DNA of 64,000 bases from Gemmatimonas sp. (GTDB lineage Bacteria > Gemmatimonadota > Gemmatimonadetes > Gemmatimonadales > Gemmatimonadaceae): NCBI GenBank assembly GCA_011390885.1, contig JAABRO010000043.1, positions 62,001 through 126,000 of the forward strand, given 5' to 3'. The notes under the pieces were generated by a model. It saw nothing but the letters and a program-made list of their open reading frames with translations. It was not told the DNA's origin and did no database searches. This document shows, piece after piece, positions 1 to 10,259 of this stretch. The first letter of the stretch is position 1, and the number at the start of each line of letters is the position of its first letter. Both the position numbers and the translations under genes were made by a program.

Positions 1-603
1 CACCCGCTCCACGATCATGCCGAGCACGATGTACGACGTGTTGCTGTAGGCGTACGCCGAACCCGGCGGGAAGTTGAGCGCCTTCTGCCTGGCCGCGAGC
101 GCGAGCACGTCGTCGGGCCGATAGCCATCGTCGAAGCGCATGCCGGCGAGGTCCACGAGCGCCCACCAGTCGCGCATGCCGCTCGTGTGGTGAATGAGCT
201 GCCGCACCGTGACCGGCCCGGCGTCATGCATGGGATCGAGCTCCGGCACGTGACGGCGCACCGGGTCGTCGAGCGACAGCTTGCCCTCGCGCGCCAGCCA
301 CAGCACCGACGCGGCCGTGAACTGCTTGGAGAGCGAGCCCGTGGTGAACGGCGTGCGTGGCGTGATCGGCGCCGCGTGCTGCAGGTCGGCCAGCCCGTAG
401 CCACGCGCAAAGGCAATCGTCCCGCCGCGGTACACGCCCACGGCACAGCCTGGCGATCCCGGCACCGAGTACGTGGCGAACACGCTGTCGATGCGCGCCG
501 ACTGCGCCGCGTCGAGCGCGATGGCTTGTGCTGACAACGCGGCCGGCATGCTCACGGCCGCGCTCAGCACCATCATGAAGAACACGTCACGCCCCGAACC
601 CAC
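1..603 (-). CDS. Serine hydrolase, class C beta-lactamase family (C-terminus off the window)
   Basis: Exported serine hydrolase of the beta-lactamase/D-alanyl-D-alanine carboxypeptidase superfamily. The N-terminus is a signal peptide ending near ALSAQA. The catalytic SxxK motif is seen as TGSLSKQFTA about 85 residues in, and the YxN motif as YAYSNTSY about 100 residues later. The segment HHTSGMRDWW between them is typical of the family. The GTG start at 603-601 is chosen because GGGAGG lies just upstream; an in-frame ATG at 576 is the alternative. Only about 200 codons are present, so the C-terminal KTG/HTG motif and the last half are missing because the window ends here, not because the gene is broken. 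The substrate is unknown. Confidence 0.85.
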   Translation of the reverse strand, partial: MGSGRDVFFMMVLSAAVSMPAALSAQAIALDAAQSARIDSVFATYSVPGSPGCAVGVYRGGTIAFARGYGLADLQHAAPITPRTPFTTGSLSKQFTAASVLWLAREGKLSLDDPVRRHVPELDPMHDAGPVTVRQLIHHTSGMRDWWALVDLAGMRFDDGYRPDDVLALAARQKALNFPPGSAYAYSNTSYIVLGMIVERV

Positions 604-644
604 GCGCACCTCCCGCGCGAAGGAAGTGCCGACGTCAGCCGCCC

Positions 645-1139
645 TTACGACTCGTCGGCGGAGGGACCATACAGCCCCGGCACGGGGATGTCGAGCAGGC
701 GGAGGTACACCGTGAGCTGCGCGCGGTGATGCACGATGTGGTTGTACACGAACGTGCGCAGCACCTGCCCCTTGGGCATGGTGAAGATCACGTGCGCGCC
801 GCTGCGCATCGTCCACGGCTCGGCCAGCGTGGCCTCGGTCGCTGCGGCGACGGCAGGCCGGCCCTCAGCCAGGTACCGGTCCATGCGCGCCACCAGCTCC
901 TCGCCACTGCTGAAGGGGGCTGGCTGGTACGGTGACTTCTCGAAGTCGAGCTCGGATGCGTTCAGCGTGATCGTGAGCCAGCTGTACATCTCGGCCACGT
1001 GCACGCCGAGCGCGCCCAGCGACATGGACTTCGGGTGCGGCGTGTAATCGGCCTGGTCGGCCGGCAGCAGCGCCAGAATTCGGCGCGTGTTGTTCGCTTC
1101 CTGCTCCAGCTCGGCGAGCAGCGCGGGGATGAGGCTCAT
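645..1139 (-). CDS. DinB family protein
   Basis: 164-residue four-helix-bundle protein of the DinB/DUF664 superfamily, usually metal-binding and cytosolic; some members are thiol transferases, most have no known role. The candidate metal-binding histidines are the one in HVAEMYSW and those in YNHIVHHRAQL, which is the usual three-His layout. The reading frame stays open well upstream into the next gene, but the ATG at 1139 begins the conserved core MSLIPALLAELEQEA and avoids a large overlap with the VOC gene. It lies 29 bases downstream of that gene on the same strand and is probably cotranscribed with it. That would suit a detoxification role, which is an inference. Confidence 0.85.
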   Translation of the reverse strand: MSLIPALLAELEQEANNTRRILALLPADQADYTPHPKSMSLGALGVHVAEMYSWLTITLNASELDFEKSPYQPAPFSSGEELVARMDRYLAEGRPAVAAATEATLAEPWTMRSGAHVIFTMPKGQVLRTFVYNHIVHHRAQLTVYLRLLDIPVPGLYGPSADES

Positions 1140-1168
1140 GACGGCACTCCAGTCGGTGTAGGGATGGC

Positions 1169-2176
1169 TCAGCGCGGCAGCGGCTTCAATCCGGCCTCGA
1201 TCCGCGCCCGCTGCGGCTCGAGGAACGGAGGAAGCGCGAGACGCTCGCCGAGCGTCATGGGATCTTCGTCGGCGTGGAACCCGGGACCGTCGGTGGCCAG
1301 CTCGAACAGCGTGCCGCCCGGCTCCCGGAAGTACAACGACTCGAAATAGTACCGCTCCACGAGCCCGGAGTTGGGCACACCACGCGATCGCACATGGTCG
1401 AGCCACGCCACCTGCGCGTCATGGTCGGCCACGCGGAACGCCACGTGATGCACGCCGCCGAACCCTTGCTGCGCGCGCGGCAGCTCCGGGCGCGGCAGCA
1501 CGTGCACCTCGGCGGCGGCGCCACCCGGCCCCATGCTGAACACGTGCACCGAACGGCCGGCCTTGTCCGGATCGTCGTACGTGCCCGCCTCGCGCATACC
1601 CATCACCTCGGTGAGGAAGCGCGCGGTGGGATCGAGCGCGCGCACGTGCAGCAGCACGGGACCGAGGCCCCGAATGGCCCGCTCGCGCGCCACCGGCGCG
1701 GTCGGCCACCAGGCCTCCTCGGCGGCGGCCAGCGCCGGCTCCCCCGCCGGCGGCACGGCCGCGCCCTCCGGGTCGGCCACCAGTGCGAACGGCTGCCCTT
1801 CAGCGTCGGCGACGCGCAGCACATCGCGGCCGGCGCGCGTCGTACGCCCGCGCACCACCATGCGCGGATCCTCGCGCAGCCGCTGCTCCCACCACGCGAG
1901 CGCGTCGATCGACGGCACGCGCAGCCCCGTCTCCGCGACTTCGCCCACGCCCGCCTGCCGGGCCGGCACATGCGCCCACTCGAAGAAGGTGAGTTCGGTG
2001 CCGGGACGGCCGATCGGATCGGCGTAGAACAGGTGGTACGCCGAGACGTCGTCCTGGTTGACGGTGCGCTTCACCAGGCGCAGCCCCAGCGACTCGGTCG
2101 CCATGGCGAGATTGGCGCCGGCGCGGGCGGTGACGGCGGTCAGGTGGTGCAGGCCACCAAGGGCTGGCGGGGTCAT
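1169..2176 (-). CDS. VOC-family ring-cleaving dioxygenase-like protein
   Basis: 335 residues with two vicinal-oxygen-chelate (glyoxalase-like) modules. The first starts at about residue 8 (GLHHLTAVTA, metal-ligand His) and the second near residue 210 (GVHHVAFRVADHD), with the acidic ligand in GGTLFELATDGPG. Length and sequence resemble the MhqO/MhqA hydroquinone-type ring-cleaving dioxygenases, which act on quinone-derived phenolics with Fe(II). Annotation beyond the family is uncertain. The ATG at 2176 is followed directly by the conserved N-terminus. A 20-bp palindrome lies 31 bp upstream of the start, and the DinB-like gene follows downstream, so this looks like a small inducible detoxification operon. 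Confidence 0.82.
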   Translation of the reverse strand: MTPPALGGLHHLTAVTARAGANLAMATESLGLRLVKRTVNQDDVSAYHLFYADPIGRPGTELTFFEWAHVPARQAGVGEVAETGLRVPSIDALAWWEQRLREDPRMVVRGRTTRAGRDVLRVADAEGQPFALVADPEGAAVPPAGEPALAAAEEAWWPTAPVARERAIRGLGPVLLHVRALDPTARFLTEVMGMREAGTYDDPDKAGRSVHVFSMGPGGAAAEVHVLPRPELPRAQQGFGGVHHVAFRVADHDAQVAWLDHVRSRGVPNSGLVERYYFESLYFREPGGTLFELATDGPGFHADEDPMTLGERLALPPFLEPQRARIEAGLKPLPR

Positions 2177-2207
2177 GAGGCGCTCCGGAAGCAGTGAGAA
2201 TGACGAT

Positions 2208-2227
2208 ATATCACAGTACTAAGATAT
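2208..2227. promoter_or_regulatory. Operator-like 20-bp palindrome upstream of the VOC gene
   Basis: The sequence ATATC-AC-AGTACT-AA-GATAT is a 20-bp imperfect inverted repeat (16 of 20 positions symmetric) in a short AT-rich island (about 2200-2232) of otherwise GC-rich DNA. It lies 31 bp upstream of the VOC start codon. Its size and symmetry fit a site for a MarR/HxlR-type dimeric repressor, the class that controls the related mhq operons. The regulator itself is not in this window. Confidence 0.5.
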
Positions 2228-2275
2228 TTTCGTCGCGCAAGTTCCCCTCAGCCGCAGCGCCCGAGCCCCAACGGC

Positions 2276-3316
2276 TCAGCAGCCCGTGATCGGGCTCTCC
2301 CAGCGAAGTCGCCACCCGCCCCCAACCCGTTCGAGCAGGGCCACCGCCGAGCCCGTGCCGTCATCCCGGCCGAGCAGCAGCACCTCGTGCGGCGGATCGC
2401 CCGTGCGAAGCAAGGCCAATGGTTCGGTGACGATCACCTCCTCCTCGCGCCCGCTCACCCGCTCGTGCCACTCGATCCGCCAGCGACGAGCATCGCGCGA
2501 AGGCGCGGACACCACCACGAACAGCCGCTCCTCCATGGGCCGGTCCTCCTGCGGGATCCGGCGCACCAGCATGGCGAGCACTACCGCCTCCGCCGCCTGC
2601 TGCGACCGGTACGCGCGCGTCACCGTGAAGGGCAGGGCGTGAAAGGGACTGGTCGAGTCGCCGGCCAAGCCGGAGGCCACGCGCGCCAGCCCGGCCGCCA
2701 GCATGGCCGAGTCGCGCACGGACATCGCCTCGATGGAGTCGAGTGCGACGGCCGAGGCGACCCCGACAGGGAGCGCCACCGTCCAGGCGCGCGGCGCCAA
2801 CGGCAGCGCCAGCGGCAGCGAATCGCCGGCCGGCACGCGGAGCCGGCCAATCGGCCACGCCGGGCACGCGAGGTCGCCCGAGACCGCGTCGACGCTCGCC
2901 TCCCGTTCGGCCACGAACCCCCGCCGCGCGAACAACGCCACCCGTACCCTCGCCAGGCGATCGGACAGCCCGATCGTGTCGCTGACGGGCGCGTCGGCGG
3001 GCAGCAGCGGGCTGAGAATCGTCACGCCGGCGCCCGACGGATCGCCCGGCTGCGGCAGCAGCAGCACCGCGCCAAGAGCCGGATCGTAGGAGGAGGGGAT
3101 GCTCGGTGTCGCCGAGTCGAGTGCCGGCGGAGCGACCGCCATCGAATCGACCACGCGAGGCGCCTCGTCCACCGCGGGGCGATCGGCGCAGGCAGGTACC
3201 ACCGACAGAACGACCAGCGTGCGCACCACCGCCCTCCCGAGCCGGCGGCCACGCACGAACTGGCGCGAATCGGTATCGATGCGCGCACTGGACTTAACGG
3301 GATCGGACACGGACAC
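2276..3316 (-). CDS. Hypothetical lipoprotein
   Basis: 346-residue protein of unknown function. A hydrophobic segment (VVRTLVVLSVVPAC, residues about 30-43) ends in a cysteine that fits a lipobox, so it is probably anchored to a membrane outside the cytoplasm. The ATG start leaves a rather long, arginine-rich n-region; a later GTG in the run before TLVVL is possible. No catalytic motif is evident. The C-terminal third is hydrophobic-acidic alternating, suggesting a beta-rich fold ending in WRLRWESPITGC. It is divergent from the MFS gene; the two starts are only 63 bp apart and share a hairpin-containing intergenic region. Confidence 0.55.
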   Translation of the reverse strand: MSVSDPVKSSARIDTDSRQFVRGRRLGRAVVRTLVVLSVVPACADRPAVDEAPRVVDSMAVAPPALDSATPSIPSSYDPALGAVLLLPQPGDPSGAGVTILSPLLPADAPVSDTIGLSDRLARVRVALFARRGFVAEREASVDAVSGDLACPAWPIGRLRVPAGDSLPLALPLAPRAWTVALPVGVASAVALDSIEAMSVRDSAMLAAGLARVASGLAGDSTSPFHALPFTVTRAYRSQQAAEAVVLAMLVRRIPQEDRPMEERLFVVVSAPSRDARRWRIEWHERVSGREEEVIVTEPLALLRTGDPPHEVLLLGRDDGTGSAVALLERVGGGWRLRWESPITGC

Positions 3317-3332
3317 TAATCTGCGCGCGACC

Positions 3333-3356
3333 GGACGCCCTCGTCAGAGGGCGTCC
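3333..3356. repeat. Perfect 10-bp hairpin between divergent genes
   Basis: GGACGCCCTC and GAGGGCGTCC form a perfect 10-bp stem around a GTCA tetraloop. It sits between the start of the lipoprotein gene (3316, minus strand) and the MFS gene (3380, plus strand), 17 and 24 bp from the two start codons, so it would lie in the leader of one or both transcripts or act as an operator. Confidence 0.6.
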
Positions 3357-3379
3357 CCACTTCCCCCCGCCCCGTCGCC

Positions 3380-4747
3380 ATGCCTGCACCCCCCGCCCCC
3401 CGTCGTCGGCTCCTCGAGACGCTCGGTCTTCATCGACCCGAGCTGCGCGCGTGGGCGATGTACGATTGGGGGATCTCCGCGGCGCAGACCACCATCATGA
3501 CGGCGGTCTTCCCGATCTTCTTCGTGTCCTACGCCGGCGCCGACCTCGACGGCACCAAGGCCAGCGAGACGTGGGGCGTGGCCAATACGGTCGGCGCGGT
3601 GCTCATTGCGATCCTCGCCCCGCTCCTCGGCGCCGTCGCGGACTATCGTGCGGCCAAGAAGCGCTTCCTCACGCTGTTCATGATCCTCGGCGTGGGCGCG
3701 ACGATGGCCATGTTCTTCATCGGGCAGGGGCAGATCCTGCTCGCCTCCGTGCTCTTCGTGCTCACCCTCGCGGGCGCGACGGGGAGCATGACGTTTTACG
3801 AGGCGCTGCTGCCGCACATCGCGCGCGAAGACGAGATCGATCGGGTCTCCACGGCCGGTTACGCCTTCGGGTACGTGGGCGGCGGCCTCCTGCTCGCCCT
3901 CAACCTGCTCTGGATCCAGAAGCCCGACCTGTTCGGGCTGCCGAGCGGCGAGGGGCTGAGCGCGGAGGCCGCGTCACTGCCGGCGCGGCTCGCTTTCGTG
4001 AGCGTGGGCGTGTGGTGGCTGCTCTTCTCACTGCCGATCCTTCGACGCGTGCCCGAGCCGCCACGCACGCTCGAATCGGACGAACGAACCGGCGAGAGCG
4101 CCTTGCGCGTCGCGTTCACGCGGCTGGGCGAAACACTGCGCGAGCTGCGCGGCTACAAGCAGGCGTTCCTGATGATGCTCGCCTTCACGATCTACAACGA
4201 CGGCATCCAGACCATCATCAAGATGGCGAGCGTGTACGGCACGGAGATCGGCATCGGCCAGGGCGACCTGATCACGGCGATCCTGCTCGTGCAGTTCATC
4301 GGCATCCCCTGCGCGTTCGCCTTCGGCGCCATTGCCGGACGGATCGGCGCGAAGCGTTCGGTCTTCATCGGACTCGCCGTGTACACCGGCATCTGCATCT
4401 TCGCGTACACGATGACGACGGCGCGCGAGTTCTACATCCTGGCGGTGCTCGTCGGCCTCGTGCAGGGCGGCACGCAGGCGCTCAGCCGGTCGATGTTCGC
4501 GACGCTCATTCCGAAGCACAAGAGCGGCGAGTTCTTCGGCTTCTTCTCCGTGTTCGAGAAGTTCGGCGGCATCCTCGGTCCGCTCGTATTCGCCGTGGTG
4601 ATCAACCGCTTCGAATCGAGCCAGCTCGCGATCCTGAGCGTGATCGTGTTCTTCGTGGTGGGTGCCCTCCTGCTCACGCGCGTGGACGTCGAGGAAGGCG
4701 AACGCGTCGCGCGGGCCGCCGAGGCGAACGTGCGCACGGTGGCCTGA
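3380..4747 (+). CDS. MFS transporter, UMF1/Atg22-like family
   Basis: 455-residue integral membrane protein with about 12 hydrophobic segments. The N-terminal signature AMYDWGISAAQTTIM followed by AVFPIFF is typical of the UMF1 (vacuolar effluxer Atg22-like) branch of the major facilitator superfamily. In fungi this branch exports amino acids from the vacuole; the bacterial substrates are unknown. A conserved loop GGTQALSRSMFATLIPK lies in the second half. The C-terminal tail is short and charged. The acyltransferase gene starts 44 bases downstream on the same strand, so the two are probably cotranscribed. Confidence 0.88.
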   Translation: MPAPPAPRRRLLETLGLHRPELRAWAMYDWGISAAQTTIMTAVFPIFFVSYAGADLDGTKASETWGVANTVGAVLIAILAPLLGAVADYRAAKKRFLTLFMILGVGATMAMFFIGQGQILLASVLFVLTLAGATGSMTFYEALLPHIAREDEIDRVSTAGYAFGYVGGGLLLALNLLWIQKPDLFGLPSGEGLSAEAASLPARLAFVSVGVWWLLFSLPILRRVPEPPRTLESDERTGESALRVAFTRLGETLRELRGYKQAFLMMLAFTIYNDGIQTIIKMASVYGTEIGIGQGDLITAILLVQFIGIPCAFAFGAIAGRIGAKRSVFIGLAVYTGICIFAYTMTTAREFYILAVLVGLVQGGTQALSRSMFATLIPKHKSGEFFGFFSVFEKFGGILGPLVFAVVINRFESSQLAILSVIVFFVVGALLLTRVDVEEGERVARAAEANVRTVA

Positions 4748-4791
4748 CGCATGCGACCGCCGCGGGCCGTGTCACAGACGTCGACCACCGC

Positions 4792-6141
4792 GTGAATCCA
4801 CTCGCCTACGACCTGCTGCGCCGGCTCGCGCGCATCGCGCTCGGCTGGTACTACGGTCGGGTGGAGGCCGTGGGTCTCGAGCGCGTGCCACGCGAGGGCG
4901 CGGTGTTCCTGGCCGGCAATCACCCCAACGCGCTCATGGACGCGCTGGTGATCGGGGTGCTCGCACCACGGCGCGTGCGCATGCTGGCCAAGTCCACGCT
5001 CTTTGCGAACCCCGTGGCGGCCGCACTGCTGCGAGGTCTCGGCGTGATCCCGCTGTTCCGGGCGCGCGATGTCGCCGCGCCCGATGGCAGCGCGGCACCC
5101 GATCCGAGCCGCAATGCGCAGTCGTTTCACGCGGTGTCCACGGCGCTCGCCGAGCGGTCGGCGGTGCTCATCTTTCCGGAAGGCACGAGCCACGATGCGC
5201 CACAGCTTGCGCCGCTCCGCACCGGCCTGGCGCGCATGGCGCTCGAGGCACGCGACACACATGGCGTGCGTGACCTCGTGATCGTGCCGCTGGGCCTCGT
5301 GTTCGAACAGAAGGAGGCGCCCCGCTCGCGCGTCCTGCTGCAGGTCGGACATCCGATCGTGCCCGATGACGTCTCGACGGTCACCACACTGACCGCTGAC
5401 GTGGAACGCGCGCTGCGCGCCGTCACGCTCAACTTCGCGTCGGCCGACGAGGCCGCCCGCATCACGACCCTCGCGCACGCGCTGGCCGTGCTGCTCGCAC
5501 CCGTGCGCCCCGTCGGCGACGACGAGCACACCCTCGCCGACGTGGTGCGGCTCACGCGACGGATCGCGCGCGCGGCGCAGCGTGCCGCGGGGCCGACGGT
5601 CGCACGCGTCGCGGCCTTCGAAGAGCGCTTCCGTGACTTCCTTGCTCGCCTCGACGCCGAGGCGGTGGCGATCGAGGACCTCGGCATCGACGTGAGCACG
5701 ACGGCCGGCACCCGCTTCGCCGTCCGCGAATCGGTGCTCGCGCTGCTGCTGGGCCCGGTGGGGCTGTGGGGCCGGCTCAATCACTGGCTGCCGATCACGA
5801 TCACGCGCCAGCTGGCGCTGCGTGGCGTGCGCACGCGCGACGAGCCAGCCATGCGCAGCGTGGTGCTCGGTCTCGGGATCGTGCTCGCGTTCTACGCGCT
5901 GCAGATCTCGCTGGTCGCGGCGCTGGCGGGCGGGTGGTGGGCCGTGGCGTATGCGCTCACGCTGATTCCCAGCGCGGGGCACGATCTGCGCTACGGCGAC
6001 CGCACGCGACGCGCCCGGGCCCGCATGCGCACCTACGGTCGATTCAGGCGCGACCCATGGCTGCAGCGCGCACTGCTCGCCGAGGCGGACTGGCTGCGGC
6101 ACGAGGCGGGCGCGCTCGAACGGGCCATCGACGAGGGCTGA
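4792..6141 (+). CDS. Lysophospholipid acyltransferase (PlsC-like)
   Basis: 449-residue membrane-associated acyltransferase that would transfer an acyl chain to a lysophospholipid-type acceptor. The catalytic block is NHPNALMD (residues 43-50), a spacing variant of the classic HX4D motif seen in this subfamily, followed by FPEGTS at about 125-130 for glycerol-phosphate binding. The extra C-terminal 250 residues include two hydrophobic segments (AMRSVVLGLGIVLAFYALQ and WWAVAYALTLIPS). The GTG at 4792 is the first plausible start: the frame is open far upstream, but that part overlaps the MFS gene out of frame. Its acceptor cannot be deduced from sequence. Confidence 0.85.
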   Translation: MNPLAYDLLRRLARIALGWYYGRVEAVGLERVPREGAVFLAGNHPNALMDALVIGVLAPRRVRMLAKSTLFANPVAAALLRGLGVIPLFRARDVAAPDGSAAPDPSRNAQSFHAVSTALAERSAVLIFPEGTSHDAPQLAPLRTGLARMALEARDTHGVRDLVIVPLGLVFEQKEAPRSRVLLQVGHPIVPDDVSTVTTLTADVERALRAVTLNFASADEAARITTLAHALAVLLAPVRPVGDDEHTLADVVRLTRRIARAAQRAAGPTVARVAAFEERFRDFLARLDAEAVAIEDLGIDVSTTAGTRFAVRESVLALLLGPVGLWGRLNHWLPITITRQLALRGVRTRDEPAMRSVVLGLGIVLAFYALQISLVAALAGGWWAVAYALTLIPSAGHDLRYGDRTRRARARMRTYGRFRRDPWLQRALLAEADWLRHEAGALERAIDEG

Positions 6142-6162
6142 CCCCAACTCACGGGTCTGCCG

Positions 6163-6516
6163 TCACTCCCCGAACCACCGAGGCGGCAAGTAGGGCCCGC
6201 CAAGGTCCCAGTGCCAGGCGGATCTCCGCTCCCGGGTGCGCGGATCACGCAGCGGCTTGTCCTGCAGCCGGTGCCCGGGAATGCCCACGAACTCGCCGTA
6301 CTCGAGCAGCAGCACACGGTCCGCGGAGACAAGGTGCGCAAGCGGACGATCGTACCAGCGATGGAAGTGCAGCCACAGCCCCCCGTCCATCGCATGGCAC
6401 ATGCCGTCGTGCCGTCGCACGAACTCCCGCAGCGGGAAGTGTCGCCGCGCCGCTTCGGTGCGCCGCACGATCTCGGCAGCCTCCTCAGGGGTCGGATGGA
6501 AGAACGACGACGTCAT
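6163..6516 (-). CDS. Conserved-looking hypothetical protein
   Basis: 117-residue soluble protein, Trp-, His- and Arg-rich, with no family I recognise. An N-terminal helix (PTPEEAAEIVRRTEAARR) is followed by a beta-type region containing DGMCHAMDGGLWLHFHRW. The tail is rich in aromatic residues (SAWHWDLGGPYLPPRWF). ATG 6516 is preferred over the TTG four codons upstream. It converges with the acyltransferase gene across 21 bp, and downstream on its own strand nothing is coupled to it. Codon use is like that of its neighbours, so it is probably a real gene. Confidence 0.55.
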   Translation of the reverse strand: MTSSFFHPTPEEAAEIVRRTEAARRHFPLREFVRRHDGMCHAMDGGLWLHFHRWYDRPLAHLVSADRVLLLEYGEFVGIPGHRLQDKPLRDPRTRERRSAWHWDLGGPYLPPRWFGE

Positions 6517-6594
6517 CCGCGCACACAATCACGTCCAGCCGCGCGACGCAAGGCACCGTTCTCGCGACGCGCGATCGCACCCTGGAACACGAAC

Positions 6595-6629
6595 CCGCCG
6601 GTCCGCAAGCGATGCTTCCGGACCGGCGG
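6595..6629 (-). terminator. Transcription terminator-like hairpin after the pilin gene
   Basis: CCGCCGGTCCG and CGGACCGGCGG form a perfect 11-bp stem, extended after one C:C mismatch by AAGC/GCTT around a three-base loop. It begins 31 bases after the stop of the pilin-like gene on the minus strand. The following T-run is weak (TTCGTGTTCC), so termination may be partly factor-assisted. Confidence 0.7.
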
Positions 6630-6659
6630 ATCGAGCGCGCGCAGGGTTCGTCGTACGCC

Positions 6660-7055
6660 CTACTCGCAGTTCACCACGCCTTCCAGGACAGCCGGCGGCA
6701 ACGGAGCCGCCGTTCCGAAGAACACCGCGCAGGTCATCGGCGCCGCGGCCGGATGTGTGGCGATCGCGGACCAGCCGCCGACCGAGGCTTCGCTGATCGT
6801 CAATTCGACACCAGGCGAGCCGGCGAAGGAGACGTCCTCCATGTCGCTGGCATAGTTCTCGTTGAAGTAGAAATAGTCTTCCTGCTGACTGGCCAGATTG
6901 CGGAGGTCACTCTTCATTGACGCGGCGTACGACTTGCCCTTCGTCGTGTTGAACTTCGGGATCGCGATGGCGGCGAGGATGCCGATCACGACCACCACGA
7001 TCAGAAGTTCGATGAGGGTGAATCCGCGTCGGATCACCGAAGCATGGGCCTGCAT
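6660..7055 (-). CDS. Type IV pilin / pseudopilin-like protein
   Basis: 131-residue prepilin. The class III signal sequence is textbook: a short basic leader ending RRG, then F at mature +1 and E at +5 (FTLIELLIVVVVIGILAAIA). Prepilin peptidase would cut after Gly11. The hydrophobic helix continues into a polar alpha-helix (KSDLRNLASQQEDYFYFNENY), and the C-terminal domain has a cysteine pair (MTCAVFF ... VNCE) that could form a disulfide as in type IVa pilins. A GAGGTG ribosome site lies 6 bases before the ATG. No assembly genes are nearby, and hairpins at 7225-7258 and 6595-6629 isolate it as its own transcript, so it is an orphan pilin whose machinery lies elsewhere. Confidence 0.9.
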   Translation of the reverse strand: MQAHASVIRRGFTLIELLIVVVVIGILAAIAIPKFNTTKGKSYAASMKSDLRNLASQQEDYFYFNENYASDMEDVSFAGSPGVELTISEASVGGWSAIATHPAAAPMTCAVFFGTAAPLPPAVLEGVVNCE

Positions 7056-7224
7056 GCAACACCTCGCGGAGAATCAGGTCAGTCGGGGAGGCCGGGTCGA
7101 GCCGAACCGCCGGCGCTACACCCTCCTGAGTGGCAAGGGTGATGCCGCCGCCCTCGATTCAACGCAAAGTGTTGCACGACAATGGCTTGGAGTTTTCCAC
7201 CCCGCGCAGCCTTGTGATCTGACA

Positions 7225-7258
7225 CTGGCGTTCGCCATGTCTTCTGGCAAAACGCCAG
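7225..7258 (-). terminator. Terminator-like hairpin after polA
   Basis: CTGGCGTT (7225-7232) pairs with AACGCCAG (7251-7258), and inside it GCCA pairs with TGGC, giving a compound stem. It begins 19 bases after the polA stop on the minus strand. The remaining spacer to the pilin gene (7056-7224) contains a smaller CACCCT/AGGGTG hairpin at 7119-7141 but no gene that I can see. Confidence 0.6.
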
Positions 7259-7276
7259 AGCGGACGAAGCTGTGGC

Positions 7277-10225
<2,949 letters not shown>

Positions 10226-10259
10226 GGCGAGGGGGCGCAGAGTCGGTGAGCGGGGCGGC

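Noticed and set aside
3451..4791. Long open frame extending the acyltransferase upstream through the MFS gene
   Set aside because: It lies out of frame over a clear MFS gene and encodes Arg/His-rich sequence with no homology; GTG 4792 begins the conserved part.
4432..6147. 571-residue minus-strand open frame
   Set aside because: Antisense to the acyltransferase; Arg/His-rich composition is a by-product of GC-rich codon bias.
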